64,000 nt of DNA from Peribacillus folii (GTDB lineage Bacteria > Bacillota > Bacilli > Bacillales > DSM-1321): positions 62,001 to 126,000 of the forward strand of contig NZ_JASJOM010000012.1 in assembly GCF_030271255.1 (NCBI RefSeq), read 5' to 3'. A program made the translations under genes and the position numbers. Each line of letters begins with the position of its first letter. Position 1 is the stretch's first letter. The notes under the pieces are model-generated. The model was not told where the DNA came from. It saw nothing but the letters and a program-made list of their open reading frames with translations, and ran no database searches. Positions 1 through 9,444 of the stretch are shown here, piece by piece.

Positions 1-1384
1 GTGCTTCCTGGACGATTTCCGGAGTTTCTTCCGCTTCCTTGGCAATCTGGATCATTGCATCGATGAAAGCATCGAGAGTTTCCTTCGATTCCGTTTCAGT
101 CGGTTCGATCATCATTCCTTCCTCTACGTTCAGCGGGAAGTAAATGGTTGGAGGATGATATCCGAAGTCCAAGAGCCTTTTCGCTATGTCAAGCGTCCTG
201 ACCCCCAATTGCTTTTGCCGGCGACCGCTTAATACGAACTCGTGCTTGCAATGGCGGTTATATGGCAAATCGAAAAATGGTTCCAGCCTTCGCATCATAT
301 AATTGGCATTGATGACCGCATTTTCGGTTACTGCTTTAAGACCGTCCGGCCCCATTGAGCGAATGTACGTGTATGCCCTCACATTTATACCGAAATTTCC
401 GTAATACGGCTTCACCCGTCCAATTGATTGCGGGCGGTCATAATCCAAGGTGAATCGCTCATCCTGTTTAATCACGAGCGGCTTCGGCAAGAAAGGAATC
501 AAATCTGCTTTCACACCGACAGGGCCGGAACCCGGACCGCCGCCTCCATGCGGGCCAGTGAAGGTTTTATGAAGATTCAAATGTACCACATCAAAACCCA
601 TGTCACCCGGGCGTGCTTTGGAAAGCACAGCATTCAGATTGGCTCCATCATAGTAGAGCTTCCCGCCGGCTTCATGGACAAGCTGAGCCATTTCCAAAAT
701 GTTCTCCTCGAATAATCCAAGCGTATTGGGGTTCGTGAGCATCAAGGCCGCCGTATCCGGACCCACCACTCTTTTTAAATCTTCAAGGTCAACCAACCCA
801 TTTTCATCGGATTTCACCGTAATCGTTTCAAGACCGGCAACCGTGGCAGATGCCGGGTTCGTACCATGGGCCGAATCCGGCACGATCACCTTTGTCCTTT
901 CTGTATCGCCATTTGCCTCGTGGAAGGCCCGGATCATCATTAATCCAGTCCATTCACCATGTGCACCTGCGGCAGGCTGCAAGGTCACTTGATCCATCCC
1001 GGTGATTTCAGTTAAATGCTCCTGCAAATCAAATAACAGCTCCAAAGCCCCTTGGACGGTCGATGGATCTTGATATGGATGAATATGGGCAAACCCGTTA
1101 TAACGCGCAACGTTTTCATTGATTTTCGGATTATATTTCATCGTGCATGATCCCAGCGGATAAAATCCTGAATCCACACCATGATTACGCCTCGAAAGGG
1201 CTGTATAGTGACGCATGATATCCAGCTCCGACACTTCGGGAAGCGCTGCTTCTTCTGTACGGATATACCCCTCCGGAAGAATTTCTCCAAGTGGAGTAGC
1301 TTCCACATCCATTTCCGGCAGGCTGTACCCGATGCGTCCTGGTGTACTGATTTCAAAAATGAGTGATTGATCTTGATTATTCAT
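1..1384 (-). CDS. gcvPB: Glycine dehydrogenase (decarboxylating) subunit 2, partial
   Basis: PLP-binding half of the P-protein of the glycine cleavage system. With subunit 1 it decarboxylates glycine and passes the aminomethyl group to the lipoyl arm of H-protein in the cytoplasm. The gene runs off the left edge; about 461 codons are present, and the family has roughly 485-490, so only the C-terminal tail is missing. The PLP lysine lies near residue 273 in the motif [16 protein letters not shown]. Its ATG overlaps the 3' end of gcvPA by 8 bases, which suggests coupled translation. It is the third gene of gcvT-gcvPA-gcvPB. Confidence 0.97.
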   Translation of the reverse strand, partial: MNNQDQSLIFEISTPGRIGYSLPEMDVEATPLGEILPEGYIRTEEAALPEVSELDIMRHYTALSRRNHGVDSGFYPLGSCTMKYNPKINENVARYNGFAHIHPYQDPSTVQGALELLFDLQEHLTEITGMDQVTLQPAAGAHGEWTGLMMIRAFHEANGDTERTKVIVPDSAHGTNPASATVAGLETITVKSDENGLVDLEDLKRVVGPDTAALMLTNPNTLGLFEENILEMAQLVHEAGGKLYYDGANLNAVLSKARPGDMGFDVVHLNLHKTFTGPHGGGGPGSGPVGVKADLIPFLPKPLVIKQDERFTLDYDRPQSIGRVKPYYGNFGINVRAYTYIRSMGPDGLKAVTENAVINANYMMRRLEPFFDLPYNRHCKHEFVLSGRRQKQLGVRTLDIAKRLLDFGYHPPTIYFPLNVEEGMMIEPTETESKETLDAFIDAMIQIAKEAEETPEIVQEA

Positions 1385-2723
1385 GTTGATCCCCCAATTC
1401 CTGCGCAAATGCATCGATTTCTTCTTTGGTCCTAAGTTCAGTAACAGCGACAAGCATATGGTCATTCAATTCAGGATAAACGGAGCCTAAGTCGAAGCCG
1501 CCGATCATTCCTTTTTCAAATAGTTTCTTATTGACTTCCGAAAACGAAGCAGGAAGTTTGATCACGAATTCATTGAATGAAGGACCAGCAAACACAATCT
1601 CCAATCCTTTTTGCATGAAAGCGTTTTTTGCATAATGCGCCTTTTGAATATTTTGCACAGCCATCTCCTTCACGCCCTTTTTGCCTAGGGCTGTCATGGC
1701 AACGGAAGCCGCCAGTGCATTCAACGCTTGGTTGGAGCAAATGTTGGATGTCGCCTTGTCACGGCGTATGTGCTGCTCACGGGCTTGCAGCGTCAGCACG
1801 AAGCCTCGTTTGCCATCTTCATCGACCGTTTGACCGACGAGCCGGCCAGGCACTTTTCGCACCAGTTTATTCGTGACGGCAAAATATCCGCAATGAGGTC
1901 CGCCAAATGCTGCAGGAATGCCGAAGGGCTGCGCATCTCCCGTTACGATGTCCGCGCCGAGTGAACCTGGCGACGCCAAAGCCCCCAATGCAAGCGGATT
2001 ACTGGACACGATAAACATGGACTTGACGCCATGAATGATTTCTTCCATTTCCTTCAAAGGCTCAATCCGTCCAAAAAAGTTTGGATATTGGATGATCACA
2101 CCCGCGATGTCGTCATTGGCCAGTTCCTTTAAAGCAGCCACATCGGTCACGCCGTCCTTATAAGGAATCTCGATCACTTCCACGCGCTGCCCCTTCGCAT
2201 ACGTCTTGACCACTTCTCTCGATTCAGGATGAACCGCTCCTGAAATGAGGATTTTCTTCCTGCGTGTCTGACCTGAAGCAAGCATGGCCGCTTCAGCCAG
2301 CGCCGTCCCCCCGTCATACATCGAGGAGTTGGCCACATCCATGCCCGTCAGCTCACAAATCATCGTTTGGTATTCAAAGATGGCTTGAAGCTCTCCTTGT
2401 GAAATTTCCGGCTGATAAGGAGTATAAGCTGTGTAAAACTCCGAGCGGGAAAGGACGTGATCGACGATGACCGGTGCATAATGGTCATATACACCCGCAC
2501 CAAGGAATGAAGCATAGTTTTTGAGATCCGCGTTCCTCGAAGCGAGCCTCGATAATTCCTTCATTAAGGCTGGTTCCGATTTGGCTGGTTTAATATCATA
2601 TTCTCCTTGAAAGCGAACACTTTCAGGGATATCCTTGAAAAGCTCTTCAACCGTGGGCACCCCTATAACCTGCAGCATATCCTGTTGATCTTGCTCTGTC
2701 ATGGGTAAATAACGATGTTTCAT
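1377..2723 (-). CDS. gcvPA: Glycine dehydrogenase (decarboxylating) subunit 1
   Basis: N-terminal subunit of the two-subunit P-protein, the form found in Firmicutes instead of one long GcvP chain. At 448 residues it has the normal family length. It begins [17 protein letters not shown] and shows the conserved GGTALAEAA and [17 protein letters not shown] stretches. It starts 17 bases after the gcvT stop and overlaps gcvPB by 8 bases, so the three genes form one transcription unit under the glycine riboswitch. Together with subunit 2 it catalyses the first, decarboxylating step of glycine breakdown. Confidence 0.97.
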   Translation of the reverse strand: MKHRYLPMTEQDQQDMLQVIGVPTVEELFKDIPESVRFQGEYDIKPAKSEPALMKELSRLASRNADLKNYASFLGAGVYDHYAPVIVDHVLSRSEFYTAYTPYQPEISQGELQAIFEYQTMICELTGMDVANSSMYDGGTALAEAAMLASGQTRRKKILISGAVHPESREVVKTYAKGQRVEVIEIPYKDGVTDVAALKELANDDIAGVIIQYPNFFGRIEPLKEMEEIIHGVKSMFIVSSNPLALGALASPGSLGADIVTGDAQPFGIPAAFGGPHCGYFAVTNKLVRKVPGRLVGQTVDEDGKRGFVLTLQAREQHIRRDKATSNICSNQALNALAASVAMTALGKKGVKEMAVQNIQKAHYAKNAFMQKGLEIVFAGPSFNEFVIKLPASFSEVNKKLFEKGMIGGFDLGSVYPELNDHMLVAVTELRTKEEIDAFAQELGDQHE

Positions 2724-2740
2724 CTATTGACCATTCCCCT

Positions 2741-3847
2741 CTATTTACGTGGTTTTTTATAAAAAGGTGTTTGTATGATAACGGCTTTCAAACGTTTGGA
2801 GCGGATCTCCACTTCCACAGCTGCATCCAGCACCGAAAACTCCTTATCGATAAGCGCCAATCCAACATTTTTCTTCAATGTAGGGGATTGCGTGCCGGTC
2901 GTGACCTCGCCAATGAGTTTGTCCCCGCTGTATACCTTGTAACCATGACGCGGAATGCCCCTGTCGATCATTTCAATTCCGACAAGCTTGCGGGGAGCCC
3001 CTTTGTCCTTCTGTTCAGCAAGAACGGCTTTTCCGAAAAAATCCACTTCCTTATCCACTTTTACCGCAAAGCCGATTCCCGCCTCTATTGGAGTGATGTC
3101 CGCTGATAGCTCCTGCCCATATAACGGCAGCTTCGCTTCGAATCTTAGTGTATCCCTGGCACCCAAGCCGATCGGCTGAATTCCTTCTTCCTTTCCGGCT
3201 TCCAAAATCGCCCGCCAAAGGGCCGGACCGTTTTCACTTCGGCTGTAGATTTCAAATCCATCTTCGCCTGTATATCCAGTACGGGAAACGATCGTTTCGG
3301 CCCCATTGATCATGACGTTTTCCTTGAACTTGAAGAAGCCGATTTCACTAAGGTCCGTGTCACCCGACAGTTTTTGCAATATTTTCTCTGCAGCCGGTCC
3401 TTGAAGGGCAAGCTGTATATAGTCACTTGAAACATTCGTAAGTTGGACATCTTCCGGACAATTAGCTTGCAGCCACTTAACATCTTTTTCGGTATTCGCT
3501 GCATTGACCACAAGCAGATAGTCATCCTCCGCCATTTTATAAACGATGAGGTCATCCACCGTCCCGCCGTTTTCATAACACATAGCCGTATACAGCGCAC
3601 CGCCCTGCTGCAGCTTCGATACATCATTGGTCAGCATCTTTTGTAAAAAAGGAAGGCTTCCAGGACCTTTTACATCAACCTCACCCATATGCGATACATC
3701 GAATAATCCCGCTTTCGTACGGACCGCTTCATGCTCATCCTTTATACCTGAAAATTGGACAGGAAGTTCCCAGCCGCCAAAATCAATCGTTTTGCCTCCG
3801 CTTTCCTGATAAAGCTCGAATAGTGGTGTTCTTTTTAAATTGGTCAA
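2741..3847 (-). CDS. gcvT: Aminomethyltransferase, glycine cleavage T-protein
   Basis: T-protein transfers the methylene group from aminomethylated H-protein to tetrahydrofolate, giving 5,10-methylene-THF and ammonia. From the proposed TTG at 3847 the protein is 368 residues, close to the B. subtilis enzyme, which also begins near LKRTPLFxLY. An in-frame ATG further upstream (3883) lacks a ribosome site, whereas the TTG has a GGGGGG-type Shine-Dalgarno sequence about 5-8 bases ahead. Conserved stretches include [26 protein letters not shown] and [17 protein letters not shown]. First gene of the operon, directly downstream of the riboswitch terminator. Confidence 0.96.
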   Translation of the reverse strand: MTNLKRTPLFELYQESGGKTIDFGGWELPVQFSGIKDEHEAVRTKAGLFDVSHMGEVDVKGPGSLPFLQKMLTNDVSKLQQGGALYTAMCYENGGTVDDLIVYKMAEDDYLLVVNAANTEKDVKWLQANCPEDVQLTNVSSDYIQLALQGPAAEKILQKLSGDTDLSEIGFFKFKENVMINGAETIVSRTGYTGEDGFEIYSRSENGPALWRAILEAGKEEGIQPIGLGARDTLRFEAKLPLYGQELSADITPIEAGIGFAVKVDKEVDFFGKAVLAEQKDKGAPRKLVGIEMIDRGIPRHGYKVYSGDKLIGEVTTGTQSPTLKKNVGLALIDKEFSVLDAAVEVEIRSKRLKAVIIQTPFYKKPRK

Positions 3848-3919
3848 AAAATGACCCCCCTCAGATATTTTTGGATTCATCAATCATAAACTTCTTAATC
3901 ACTCAGATGGGAAAAGCAC

Positions 3920-3961
3920 AAAAAAGGACAGAGAAAGCCCGTTTGAGCTTTTTCTCTGTCC
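3920..3961 (-). terminator. Riboswitch-controlled intrinsic terminator before gcvT
   Basis: On the minus strand GGACAGAGAAA pairs with TTTCTCTGTCC (with GC inside the stem) and is followed by six U residues. The 5' arm of this stem, GGACAGAG, is also the 3' side of the second glycine aptamer's closing stem. The terminator and the glycine-bound aptamer should therefore be mutually exclusive, which fits a glycine-ON switch. Confidence 0.88.
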
Positions 3962-4120
3962 TGAAACCTGAAAGTTTACCTATATGATAGGTTTTCCCCT
4001 TTGGTGGCCGTCCAACCGGCGGCGCTCTCCAGAGTCGCGTCCAATAAGAGTTCTTTTGCCTGAGAGATTCACTGCTAAGTTTGCTCCTTCGGCGCTACAT
4101 CCGTAGTCTCTCCCCTTATC
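3952..4120 (-). ncRNA. Tandem glycine riboswitch (gcvT element)
   Basis: The leader of gcvT carries two consecutive glycine aptamers. The first shows GGAGAGAC, GCGCCGAAGGAGCAAAC and ATCTCTCAGGCAAAAGAAC; the second shows GACTCTGGAGAGCGCC, ACCAAAGGGGAAAACC and TTTCAGGTTTCAGGACAGAG. These are the signature blocks of gcvT-type riboswitches in Bacillus. Glycine binding is known to switch on the cleavage genes in this arrangement. The following terminator shares sequence with the second aptamer's closing stem. Confidence 0.95.
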
Positions 4121-4285
4121 TTCAACCGCATATAAATGGTTTACCGACGGAATATCTTCACTGCCACCTCTTTTATCTTCAGTTACTTGGATAAAGCGGG
4201 AGCCTATGGCCCATACTAATAAAACGCGAACCACAAATCAAAGTACTCCAAACGTGGAAAATTGGAATTTTCTAAATATACTTAT

Positions 4286-4314
4286 ATCCTACCCTAAGAA
4301 ACTTATCTCTGCAA
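4286..4314 (-). promoter_or_regulatory. Probable sigma-A promoter of the gcv operon
   Basis: On the minus strand TTGCAG (-35, 4309-4314) and TAGGAT (-10, 4286-4291) are separated by 17 bases. They lie about 165 bases upstream of the first riboswitch aptamer's 5' edge, so a transcript from here would include the full leader. This is a pattern match only. Confidence 0.55.
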
Positions 4315-4411
4315 TATCTTTTGAAGATAAATATTTTTCTTATTCCACATATGTAATGTTCGGATTTTGACCTTATATTAAGGAAATTATGATGTAAGAG
4401 GGAGTTTTTTT

Positions 4412-6100
4412 ATGAAAATCAATATATCCTCCAATTCCGAATGGAATGACGAGTTTCTGCAAAAAATTGAAAATGACGGACCATGGGGCAATTGGGAGCT
4501 GTATAAGCTGGCTGTTCAAATGGAGGAAAACCTGATCATTCCGGATTTCGAAGGATTACAGGCACCCAAGCATCTACCGCATCTAACCCCGCTTCCCCAT
4601 CAATTGGAGGCAGCAAAACAAGTGGTGGAAAAGATGAATGGCAAGGCCATTTTGGCAGATGAGGTGGGGCTCGGAAAAACGATCGAAGCCGGACTGATTT
4701 TAAAGGAATATATGATACGCGGCCTTGTCAAAAAAGTATTGATCCTTGTACCGGCTTCCCTTGTATCGCAATGGGCATTCGAACTGAATACGAAATTTCA
4801 TATCCCTGCAGTCGCCCAGAGGAAAAGTTATGTTTGGGAATCTTGCGATGTCGTCATCTCTTCCATCGATACTGCGAAAAGGGCCCCCCATCGCGATATC
4901 ATTTTTAATCAGGAATATGATTTCATCATCATTGATGAAGCTCATAAATTAAAAAATAATAAAACGAAGAACTATGAGTTCGTCCAAAATCTGAAAAAGA
5001 AATTTTGCCTGCTCCTGACTGCAACTCCGATCCAAAATAAGGTAGAGGAAATCTTTCACCTTGTATCCTTGCTGAAACCAGGGCATTTGGGAAATGCTTC
5101 GCTCTTTTCAGAAAAATATAAAGGAAAAGGCAGAAACATAATCGAGGATGAGCACCTTAAGGAATTGGTCAACACCGTCATGATTCGCAATCGAAGGGCC
5201 GATACAGGGATCGAATGGACAAAAAGGCATGTGGAAACCATCACCATCGAGTTTTCTCCCACCGAACAAGCCTTATATGATGCTGTTTCCCAATTCAAGC
5301 CTATTTCAGAGGGAACAAAGGGAAGTACCTTTTCCGCTCTCACTCTTCAAAGGGAGGCTTGTTCAAGCAGGGAGGCCGTCTACTACACTTTAAAAAATAT
5401 GAAAGCTAAATATGAAGACCCTTCTCCCGACTATATGGAAAAGCTTGATGATTTATTTACAAAAGTGAATGAAACGGTGCAGAATTCAAAAGCCGAAAAG
5501 GCTCTGGAGCTTATCAAGAAAATTGATGATAAAGTGATCATTTTCACCGAATACCGGGCCACCCAGCTCTATTTGCAATGGTATTTACAGCAAAACGGCA
5601 TATCCTCGGTCCCTTTTCGCGGCGGCTTCAAGCGCGGAAAGAAAGATTGGATGCGGGAATTGTTCCAAAAGAACATTCAGGTGCTGATTGCTACGGAAGC
5701 TGGCGGAGAAGGGATAAACCTGCAGTTTTGCCATCACTTGATTAATTTCGACCTGCCATGGAACCCAATGAGGCTTGAGCAAAGGATCGGGCGGATCCAT
5801 CGGCTGGGTCAGGAAGAAGATGTCAGGATTTATAACTTTGCCACCAAAAATACGGTCGAAGAGCATATTCTCAAGTTACTATACGAAAAGATTAATTTAT
5901 TCGAAAAGGTGATTGGGGAATTGGATGATATTTTAACCAAATTGGACATCAGCAATATTGAAGAATATTTAATAGATGTAGTCGGCGAGTCCAAAACCGA
6001 GGGCGAAATGAAAATCAAGATGGATAACTTTTCGTCGTTAATCCAATTCGCTCAATCCATGAAGGAAGGTGAGGTTCATGCAGCAACAGGAAATTCATGA
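4412..6100 (+). CDS. yqhH: SNF2/RapA-type ATP-dependent helicase YqhH
   Basis: Superfamily 2 helicase of the SNF2 group, 562 residues. Walker A (DEVGLGKT) ends near residue 90, DEAH is at 175-178, LLLTATPIQN is motif III, and the C-terminal lobe holds EAGGEGINL and the arginine-finger motif RIGRIHRLGQ. SNF2 proteins translocate on double-stranded DNA to move bound proteins, and the bacterial RapA relatives recycle RNA polymerase; the target of this one is unknown to me. It starts at an ATG behind AGAGGGAG, is divergent from gcvT and overlaps yqhG by 23 bases, as in B. subtilis. The pair is probably cotranscribed. Confidence 0.93.
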   Translation: MKINISSNSEWNDEFLQKIENDGPWGNWELYKLAVQMEENLIIPDFEGLQAPKHLPHLTPLPHQLEAAKQVVEKMNGKAILADEVGLGKTIEAGLILKEYMIRGLVKKVLILVPASLVSQWAFELNTKFHIPAVAQRKSYVWESCDVVISSIDTAKRAPHRDIIFNQEYDFIIIDEAHKLKNNKTKNYEFVQNLKKKFCLLLTATPIQNKVEEIFHLVSLLKPGHLGNASLFSEKYKGKGRNIIEDEHLKELVNTVMIRNRRADTGIEWTKRHVETITIEFSPTEQALYDAVSQFKPISEGTKGSTFSALTLQREACSSREAVYYTLKNMKAKYEDPSPDYMEKLDDLFTKVNETVQNSKAEKALELIKKIDDKVIIFTEYRATQLYLQWYLQQNGISSVPFRGGFKRGKKDWMRELFQKNIQVLIATEAGGEGINLQFCHHLINFDLPWNPMRLEQRIGRIHRLGQEEDVRIYNFATKNTVEEHILKLLYEKINLFEKVIGELDDILTKLDISNIEEYLIDVVGESKTEGEMKIKMDNFSSLIQFAQSMKEGEVHAATGNS

Positions 6101-6878
6101 TTTTTTACGTACCTACTTTCAGGCCAATGATTGCGAAATACTGAACGATGGCGGCTCCCATCTCACCGTTCAATTGTCAATCGACATGGATAAAGAATTG
6201 ATGAACCGCCCTTTTTATTGGCACTATCTTGAAAAAACGGGAGGGATCCCGAACCCTGCAGTAATCACCTTCATAACCAACCCAGAACAAGCGCCGGCGG
6301 ATTTGAAGGGAGAAATGATTCATTTCGGTTCCCCCCGCCTTCATCAGATTATTCAATCGACGAAGAAGCTGGCAGGGTATACGAGACTTTTTGAGAATGC
6401 CCCTCCAGTCAAAAGCGGCGGAAATAATCCATTATTTCCTTGGCTGACACTTAATGTGAAAATATCTTATCAATGCGATCGTAAAAAAGATACGTTTATG
6501 TCCATTGGCCTGAATCTCATATCAGGAGAAATCATGGAAGGTTTTCACAATCGGCTCTTGCCAATCAAAGTCACACCAAAGATACCAGATTACTCCTTTA
6601 CCCTTTCACCCCTCATCATGCCTAAAAGTGGATTGGCAAGACTCGATACATACATTAGAACCAGTTTCGAGGGTGATGATCATTTATGGGCGGAGGAAGC
6701 GATGAAGCGCTGGCAGGATGACTTGAAGTTGTTGGAGCATTTTTACAAAGATATGGAAGAAAAAAGCGATAGCTATTTTACCGAAAAAGAGGCACTCAAG
6801 GCCCAATACGAACCGAATATACGAATATCAATCATTAACGGAGGATTATTTTACCTTTCAGAACGTGCATTAGGATAG
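6078..6878 (+). CDS. yqhG: YqhG family protein, partner of the SNF2 helicase
   Basis: A 266-residue soluble protein of the YqhG family, whose function is not established. The start is placed at the ATG giving MQQQEIHDFL, preceded by GGAAGGTGAGG, rather than at the GTG three codons earlier. The segment NRPFYWHYLEKTGG (about residues 42-55) is strongly conserved between this and the B. subtilis protein. There is no signal peptide or membrane segment. The overlap with yqhH and the conserved pairing suggest that the two proteins act together, but that is inference. Confidence 0.88.
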   Translation: MQQQEIHDFLRTYFQANDCEILNDGGSHLTVQLSIDMDKELMNRPFYWHYLEKTGGIPNPAVITFITNPEQAPADLKGEMIHFGSPRLHQIIQSTKKLAGYTRLFENAPPVKSGGNNPLFPWLTLNVKISYQCDRKKDTFMSIGLNLISGEIMEGFHNRLLPIKVTPKIPDYSFTLSPLIMPKSGLARLDTYIRTSFEGDDHLWAEEAMKRWQDDLKLLEHFYKDMEEKSDSYFTEKEALKAQYEPNIRISIINGGLFYLSERALG

Positions 6879-6990
6879 ACCTCCGGCGACTCTGGAAACT
6901 GGGTCCCAGCTGGAAACCGACGGCTCATGAACATTTCCTACAACAATTGGGATTACCACTTCATTCCCACACTAATATGAATGAATCGTA

Positions 6991-7100
6991 AGGCGCGGCA
7001 CTCCTGCGGGAAATGCGCGGCACGTGAGACACCGTAGGCTGAAGGCGCCTAAGGAGGCTCACGGACCGCCCGGGGAAAGCGAGCGCCCACAGTGAAACGC
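6991..7100. repeat. Dispersed structured intergenic repeat, copy A
   Basis: A roughly 110-base element containing CTCCTGCGGGAAATGCG, a GTGAG...CTCACGGACCGCCC inverted pair and GGAAAGCGAG. A second full-length relative lies at 17521-17633 and a deleted one at 17311-17371. It sits in the 392-base gap between yqhG and yqzE, which otherwise holds only the hairpin at 7195-7236; I see no open reading frame there. Elements of this kind recur in Bacillaceae intergenic DNA; their role is unknown. Confidence 0.8.
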
Positions 7101-7194
7101 TCATTATACACATCTCTACCTGTGGGCAATTGGAATCCACTCTTATATTTCTAATGCAGAGTGGAATGAATCGAATTTCAGTATAAACAAAATA

Positions 7195-7236
7195 ACTGTA
7201 GACAAACCCCTTATCATTTTTGAGTTTGTCTACAGT
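7195..7236. terminator. Perfect 13-bp inverted repeat, terminator-like
   Basis: ACTGTAGACAAAC (7195-7207) pairs perfectly with GTTTGTCTACAGT (7224-7236) across a 16-base loop. It lies between the comG/yqzE operon end (minus) and yqhG (plus). It lacks a strong U tract, so termination is uncertain. A related hairpin follows the second copy of the dispersed repeat near 17704. Confidence 0.55.
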
Positions 7237-7270
7237 TTGAGATGTCCATGTACAATGAAGGACATCAGTT

Positions 7271-7456
7271 TCATTTTTTGATATTCTTCCTTACAAACAT
7301 CGTCAATGCAAAAGGGACAATGCCAAACCAATGGGACATCCCGTGATTTTTATCCTCTTTTTTATGACGGCGTTTTTCTTTTCGTTCTTTTTTGGTCAGA
7401 TTAAAATACTCGACAAACTGCTGCGTCAAATATTTGATATAAGCGTTAGTAGACAT
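7271..7456 (-). CDS. yqzE: YqzE family protein, end of the comG operon
   Basis: A 61-residue basic protein of the YqzE family (function unknown), which follows comGG in many Bacillus genomes. It begins MSTNAYIKYLTQQFVEYF. A run of charged residues (KKERKEKRRHKKEDK) comes next, then a short hydrophobic stretch with the family-typical WFGIVPFAL. It lies about 100 bases downstream of comGG on the same strand, so it is probably the last member of the competence transcript. The 5' AT-rich leader gives a reasonable ribosome site (GAGGGTGATTTAAT). Confidence 0.85.
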   Translation of the reverse strand: MSTNAYIKYLTQQFVEYFNLTKKERKEKRRHKKEDKNHGMSHWFGIVPFALTMFVRKNIKK

Positions 7457-7557
7457 ATTAAATCACCCTCAAATAAGTATGCCCGAATTCCGCTCCTTTT
7501 ATTCCCTGCTTCATCCTTAACAGGCTCGGCTTATCGTTAACCGCTTGTAGAAAACAT

Positions 7558-7944
7558 TCACCCAATCTGTTTTTCGATCCATTCCACCACCCTCCCCTCC
7601 TCTTGATCGTATTGGATGACGATCCTGCCCACTCGATCGTTTTTAGTCGTGGAGGAAAATTCGATAAAGGCATATCTACCTTCTTGCTTCAGTAGCGAAT
7701 ACCGCACCACACCATTCGGATAAGAAATGTCGCCTTGGAAAACTACTTGAGGTTCCTTCTCCCACCCTGCCGTCACTTCCTTGACGGCAAGGTGGACAAG
7801 ATGGTCTGCTACCAGCGATTCTTCCACTTCTTTATAAAATCTTTTATCAATGATAAATTGATCAATCATTAAAACCATCAGTATGATGAAAACACTGGCG
7901 ATAATTAGCACCATCGGGAATACGACTCCTTTTTGATTATTCAT
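7558..7944 (-). CDS. comGG: Competence minor pseudopilin ComGG
   Basis: Minor pseudopilin of the DNA-uptake apparatus, 128 residues. A short N-terminus MNNQKG is followed by a hydrophobic helix (about residues 7-28) that anchors the protein before assembly. As in other ComGG proteins, the classic glutamate-5 prepilin motif is poorly conserved (VVFPM after the glycine). The start codon overlaps the end of comGF by 8 bases. ComGG is thought to sit at the tip of the pseudopilus with ComGD, GE and GF. Confidence 0.88.
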   Translation of the reverse strand: MNNQKGVVFPMVLIIASVFIILMVLMIDQFIIDKRFYKEVEESLVADHLVHLAVKEVTAGWEKEPQVVFQGDISYPNGVVRYSLLKQEGRYAFIEFSSTTKNDRVGRIVIQYDQEEGRVVEWIEKQIG

Positions 7945-8416
7945 CGGCTTCCTGCTCCACTTTAAGGAATGGATGAAAACTTCGGCTAAAAGTAGTCCCT
8001 GCCTTATCCGTTATGTCTAGGACGATGACACTGCCATCCTTCTTCACCTGAAATCTCGATATATTCTGCAAGATGACTTCATGTCCCTTGCCATCCACCC
8101 TCCTTCGAACCTTATCCTCATATTGTTCAATGGATGCTAATTGATCACCTGAAAGCAAATATAACCGATTTCCGTTTACATCCTGGGATTTGGAACTCCG
8201 TATCTCCTGATGCATCTGCATGGTAAAAACCTCCCACTCTTTAGGATGCAATTTGTCAATGGCCCTCACCTGGGTTTGGATGATTGAAAAAAGCTGTACG
8301 ACAAAAAGAGAGATTGACATCAAAACCAGTAGTGAAAAAAGCATTTCAATCATCGTAAAGCCATCATTTTGGCGCAATATCACAAACCGATTCATCTTTT
8401 CCCGACGCATTTTCAT
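7937..8416 (-). CDS. comGF: Competence minor pseudopilin ComGF
   Basis: Minor pseudopilin of the type IV-like competence pilus. The prepilin motif NDG/FTMIEMLFSLLVL is intact (G at -1, E at +5). The conserved RRRVDGKGHEVILQNI in the middle matches the family. Starts at 8416, 8410 and 8395 are all possible; 8416 has GGAAGGA about 10 bases upstream, and the shortest gives a 12-residue leader. The 5' end lies inside the frameshifted 3' part of comGE, the usual overlapping arrangement. ComC would process the leader. Confidence 0.88.
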   Translation of the reverse strand: MKMRREKMNRFVILRQNDGFTMIEMLFSLLVLMSISLFVVQLFSIIQTQVRAIDKLHPKEWEVFTMQMHQEIRSSKSQDVNGNRLYLLSGDQLASIEQYEDKVRRRVDGKGHEVILQNISRFQVKKDGSVIVLDITDKAGTTFSRSFHPFLKVEQEADE

Positions 8417-8701
8417 AATATACACATCCTTCCATGCTTCCCGATGAGTCACCATCTTCCTGCCAAATCATGCGGTACGTTTTTTTTGAATCATGAATTC
8501 TTTCTCCATTCCTTGTTGCTCCCCATCCATGAACGCCGTCAATTTTTCATACAACAAATGATGGGCTTCCGTTTTCATGATCATATTTTTGCGGTCGGTC
8601 ATCACTTTCTCAAGAATCGGGAAAATCGACAGCACCAAAAATATACAAACGGAAAAGGCAGCCATCAGCTCAAGGTAGACATATCCCTTACAATTCCTCA
8701 A
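8364..8701 (-). CDS. comGE: Competence minor pseudopilin ComGE, frameshifted at an A8 run
   Basis: The first frame (8701 to stop at 8468) gives only 77 residues, beginning MRNCKGYVYLELMAAFSV with the pseudopilin hydrophobic helix. Directly after an A8 tract (coding strand, 8480-8487) the -1 frame continues TYRMIWQEDGD and ends at 8364 with a two-cysteine tail (GCVYYEN, SVCDIAPK). Joined, the product is about 112 residues, close to the 115 of B. subtilis ComGE, whose C-terminus has a similar WEEE stretch and two cysteines. One extra A, or -1 slippage on the tract, restores the gene. It could be slippage-expressed, phase-variable, a true mutation or a sequencing error. Confidence 0.8.
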
Positions 8702-9143
8702 TCCTGAACCTCCCTTTACCGATATTCAGAACCAATTTGTATTTCCCCTTTGATGTCTCAATCATCATCGTTCCTGCTTTTGATATATTTCCATACTGAT
8801 TAAAGTGAAAGCTATATCCCAAAGTCGCATTCGAAAATTGGATATCCGCCGGTATTTTACGCTCAAGGATCATTCCTTCATTGTATGAGGAAACGGTATA
8901 TACCTTATTACGGGTATCGATATGGAGGTAAAGCAATCCTTCATGGCTGATCGCATATTGTTGCGCATAGAAAATATCCTCATGAAGCTGGAAAAGAAAC
9001 ATTCTTTCTTCCATACCTTTATTGAAGCTTGGATATAAATTGGGGGTTACGGAAAGCAGCAGTACGAAAATGACGAGCACAATCAATGTTTCCGACATGG
9101 TATATCCGTTGGCTGCCTTCACTATTCCTTTTCTGCTACTCAA
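8688..9143 (-). CDS. comGD: Competence minor pseudopilin ComGD
   Basis: Minor pseudopilin with the prepilin cleavage motif AANG/YTMSETLIVLVIF (E at +5), a hydrophobic helix of about 20 residues and a C-terminal domain with repeated beta-rich segments. The start is uncertain. An ATG at 9188 would run deep into comGC and has no ribosome site, a TTG at 9143 overlaps the comGC stop, and a GTG at 9122 gives a 6-residue leader. I chose 9143. It overlaps comGE by 14 bases. Role: pseudopilus tip subunit needed for transformation. Confidence 0.85.
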   Translation of the reverse strand: MSSRKGIVKAANGYTMSETLIVLVIFVLLLSVTPNLYPSFNKGMEERMFLFQLHEDIFYAQQYAISHEGLLYLHIDTRNKVYTVSSYNEGMILERKIPADIQFSNATLGYSFHFNQYGNISKAGTMMIETSKGKYKLVLNIGKGRFRIEEL

Positions 9144-9444
9144 CGATCGTGATCTTTCCCTTTTTATCCATACTGATTTCTTCTCCATTCGGGCAGGTTG
9201 TCTGCTTAAGATAGCCTTGATTTTCCAATTCGTTGATGCTCATAGGAAGCTTGGCATTGTCAATCTCATATGCCTGTACTTGTGCTTGAGCCATCTTTAT
9301 GAACGCTTCACATCCTTTAGAATGGATCGTCGATTGATGCTTGGTGATATTGGGGATGGTTATGATCAAAAGTATCGATATGACAAGTAAAACAATAAGC
9401 ATCTCGATTAAGGTAAATCCTCTTTCATCCAAAATTTTCTTCAT
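9136..9444 (-). CDS. comGC: Competence major pseudopilin ComGC
   Basis: Major subunit of the competence pseudopilus, which retracts DNA through the cell wall. The 102-residue form starts at an ATG with AGGAG nine bases upstream; a start at 9501 lacks this. The leader KKILDERG is followed by FTLIEMLIVLLVI, an ideal prepilin peptidase site with E at +5. Two cysteines (GCEAF near residue 50 and TCPNG near 85) match the pair that forms the intramolecular disulfide in B. subtilis ComGC, made by BdbDC. It lies between comGB and comGD. Confidence 0.94.
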   Translation of the reverse strand: MKKILDERGFTLIEMLIVLLVISILLIITIPNITKHQSTIHSKGCEAFIKMAQAQVQAYEIDNAKLPMSINELENQGYLKQTTCPNGEEISMDKKGKITIVE

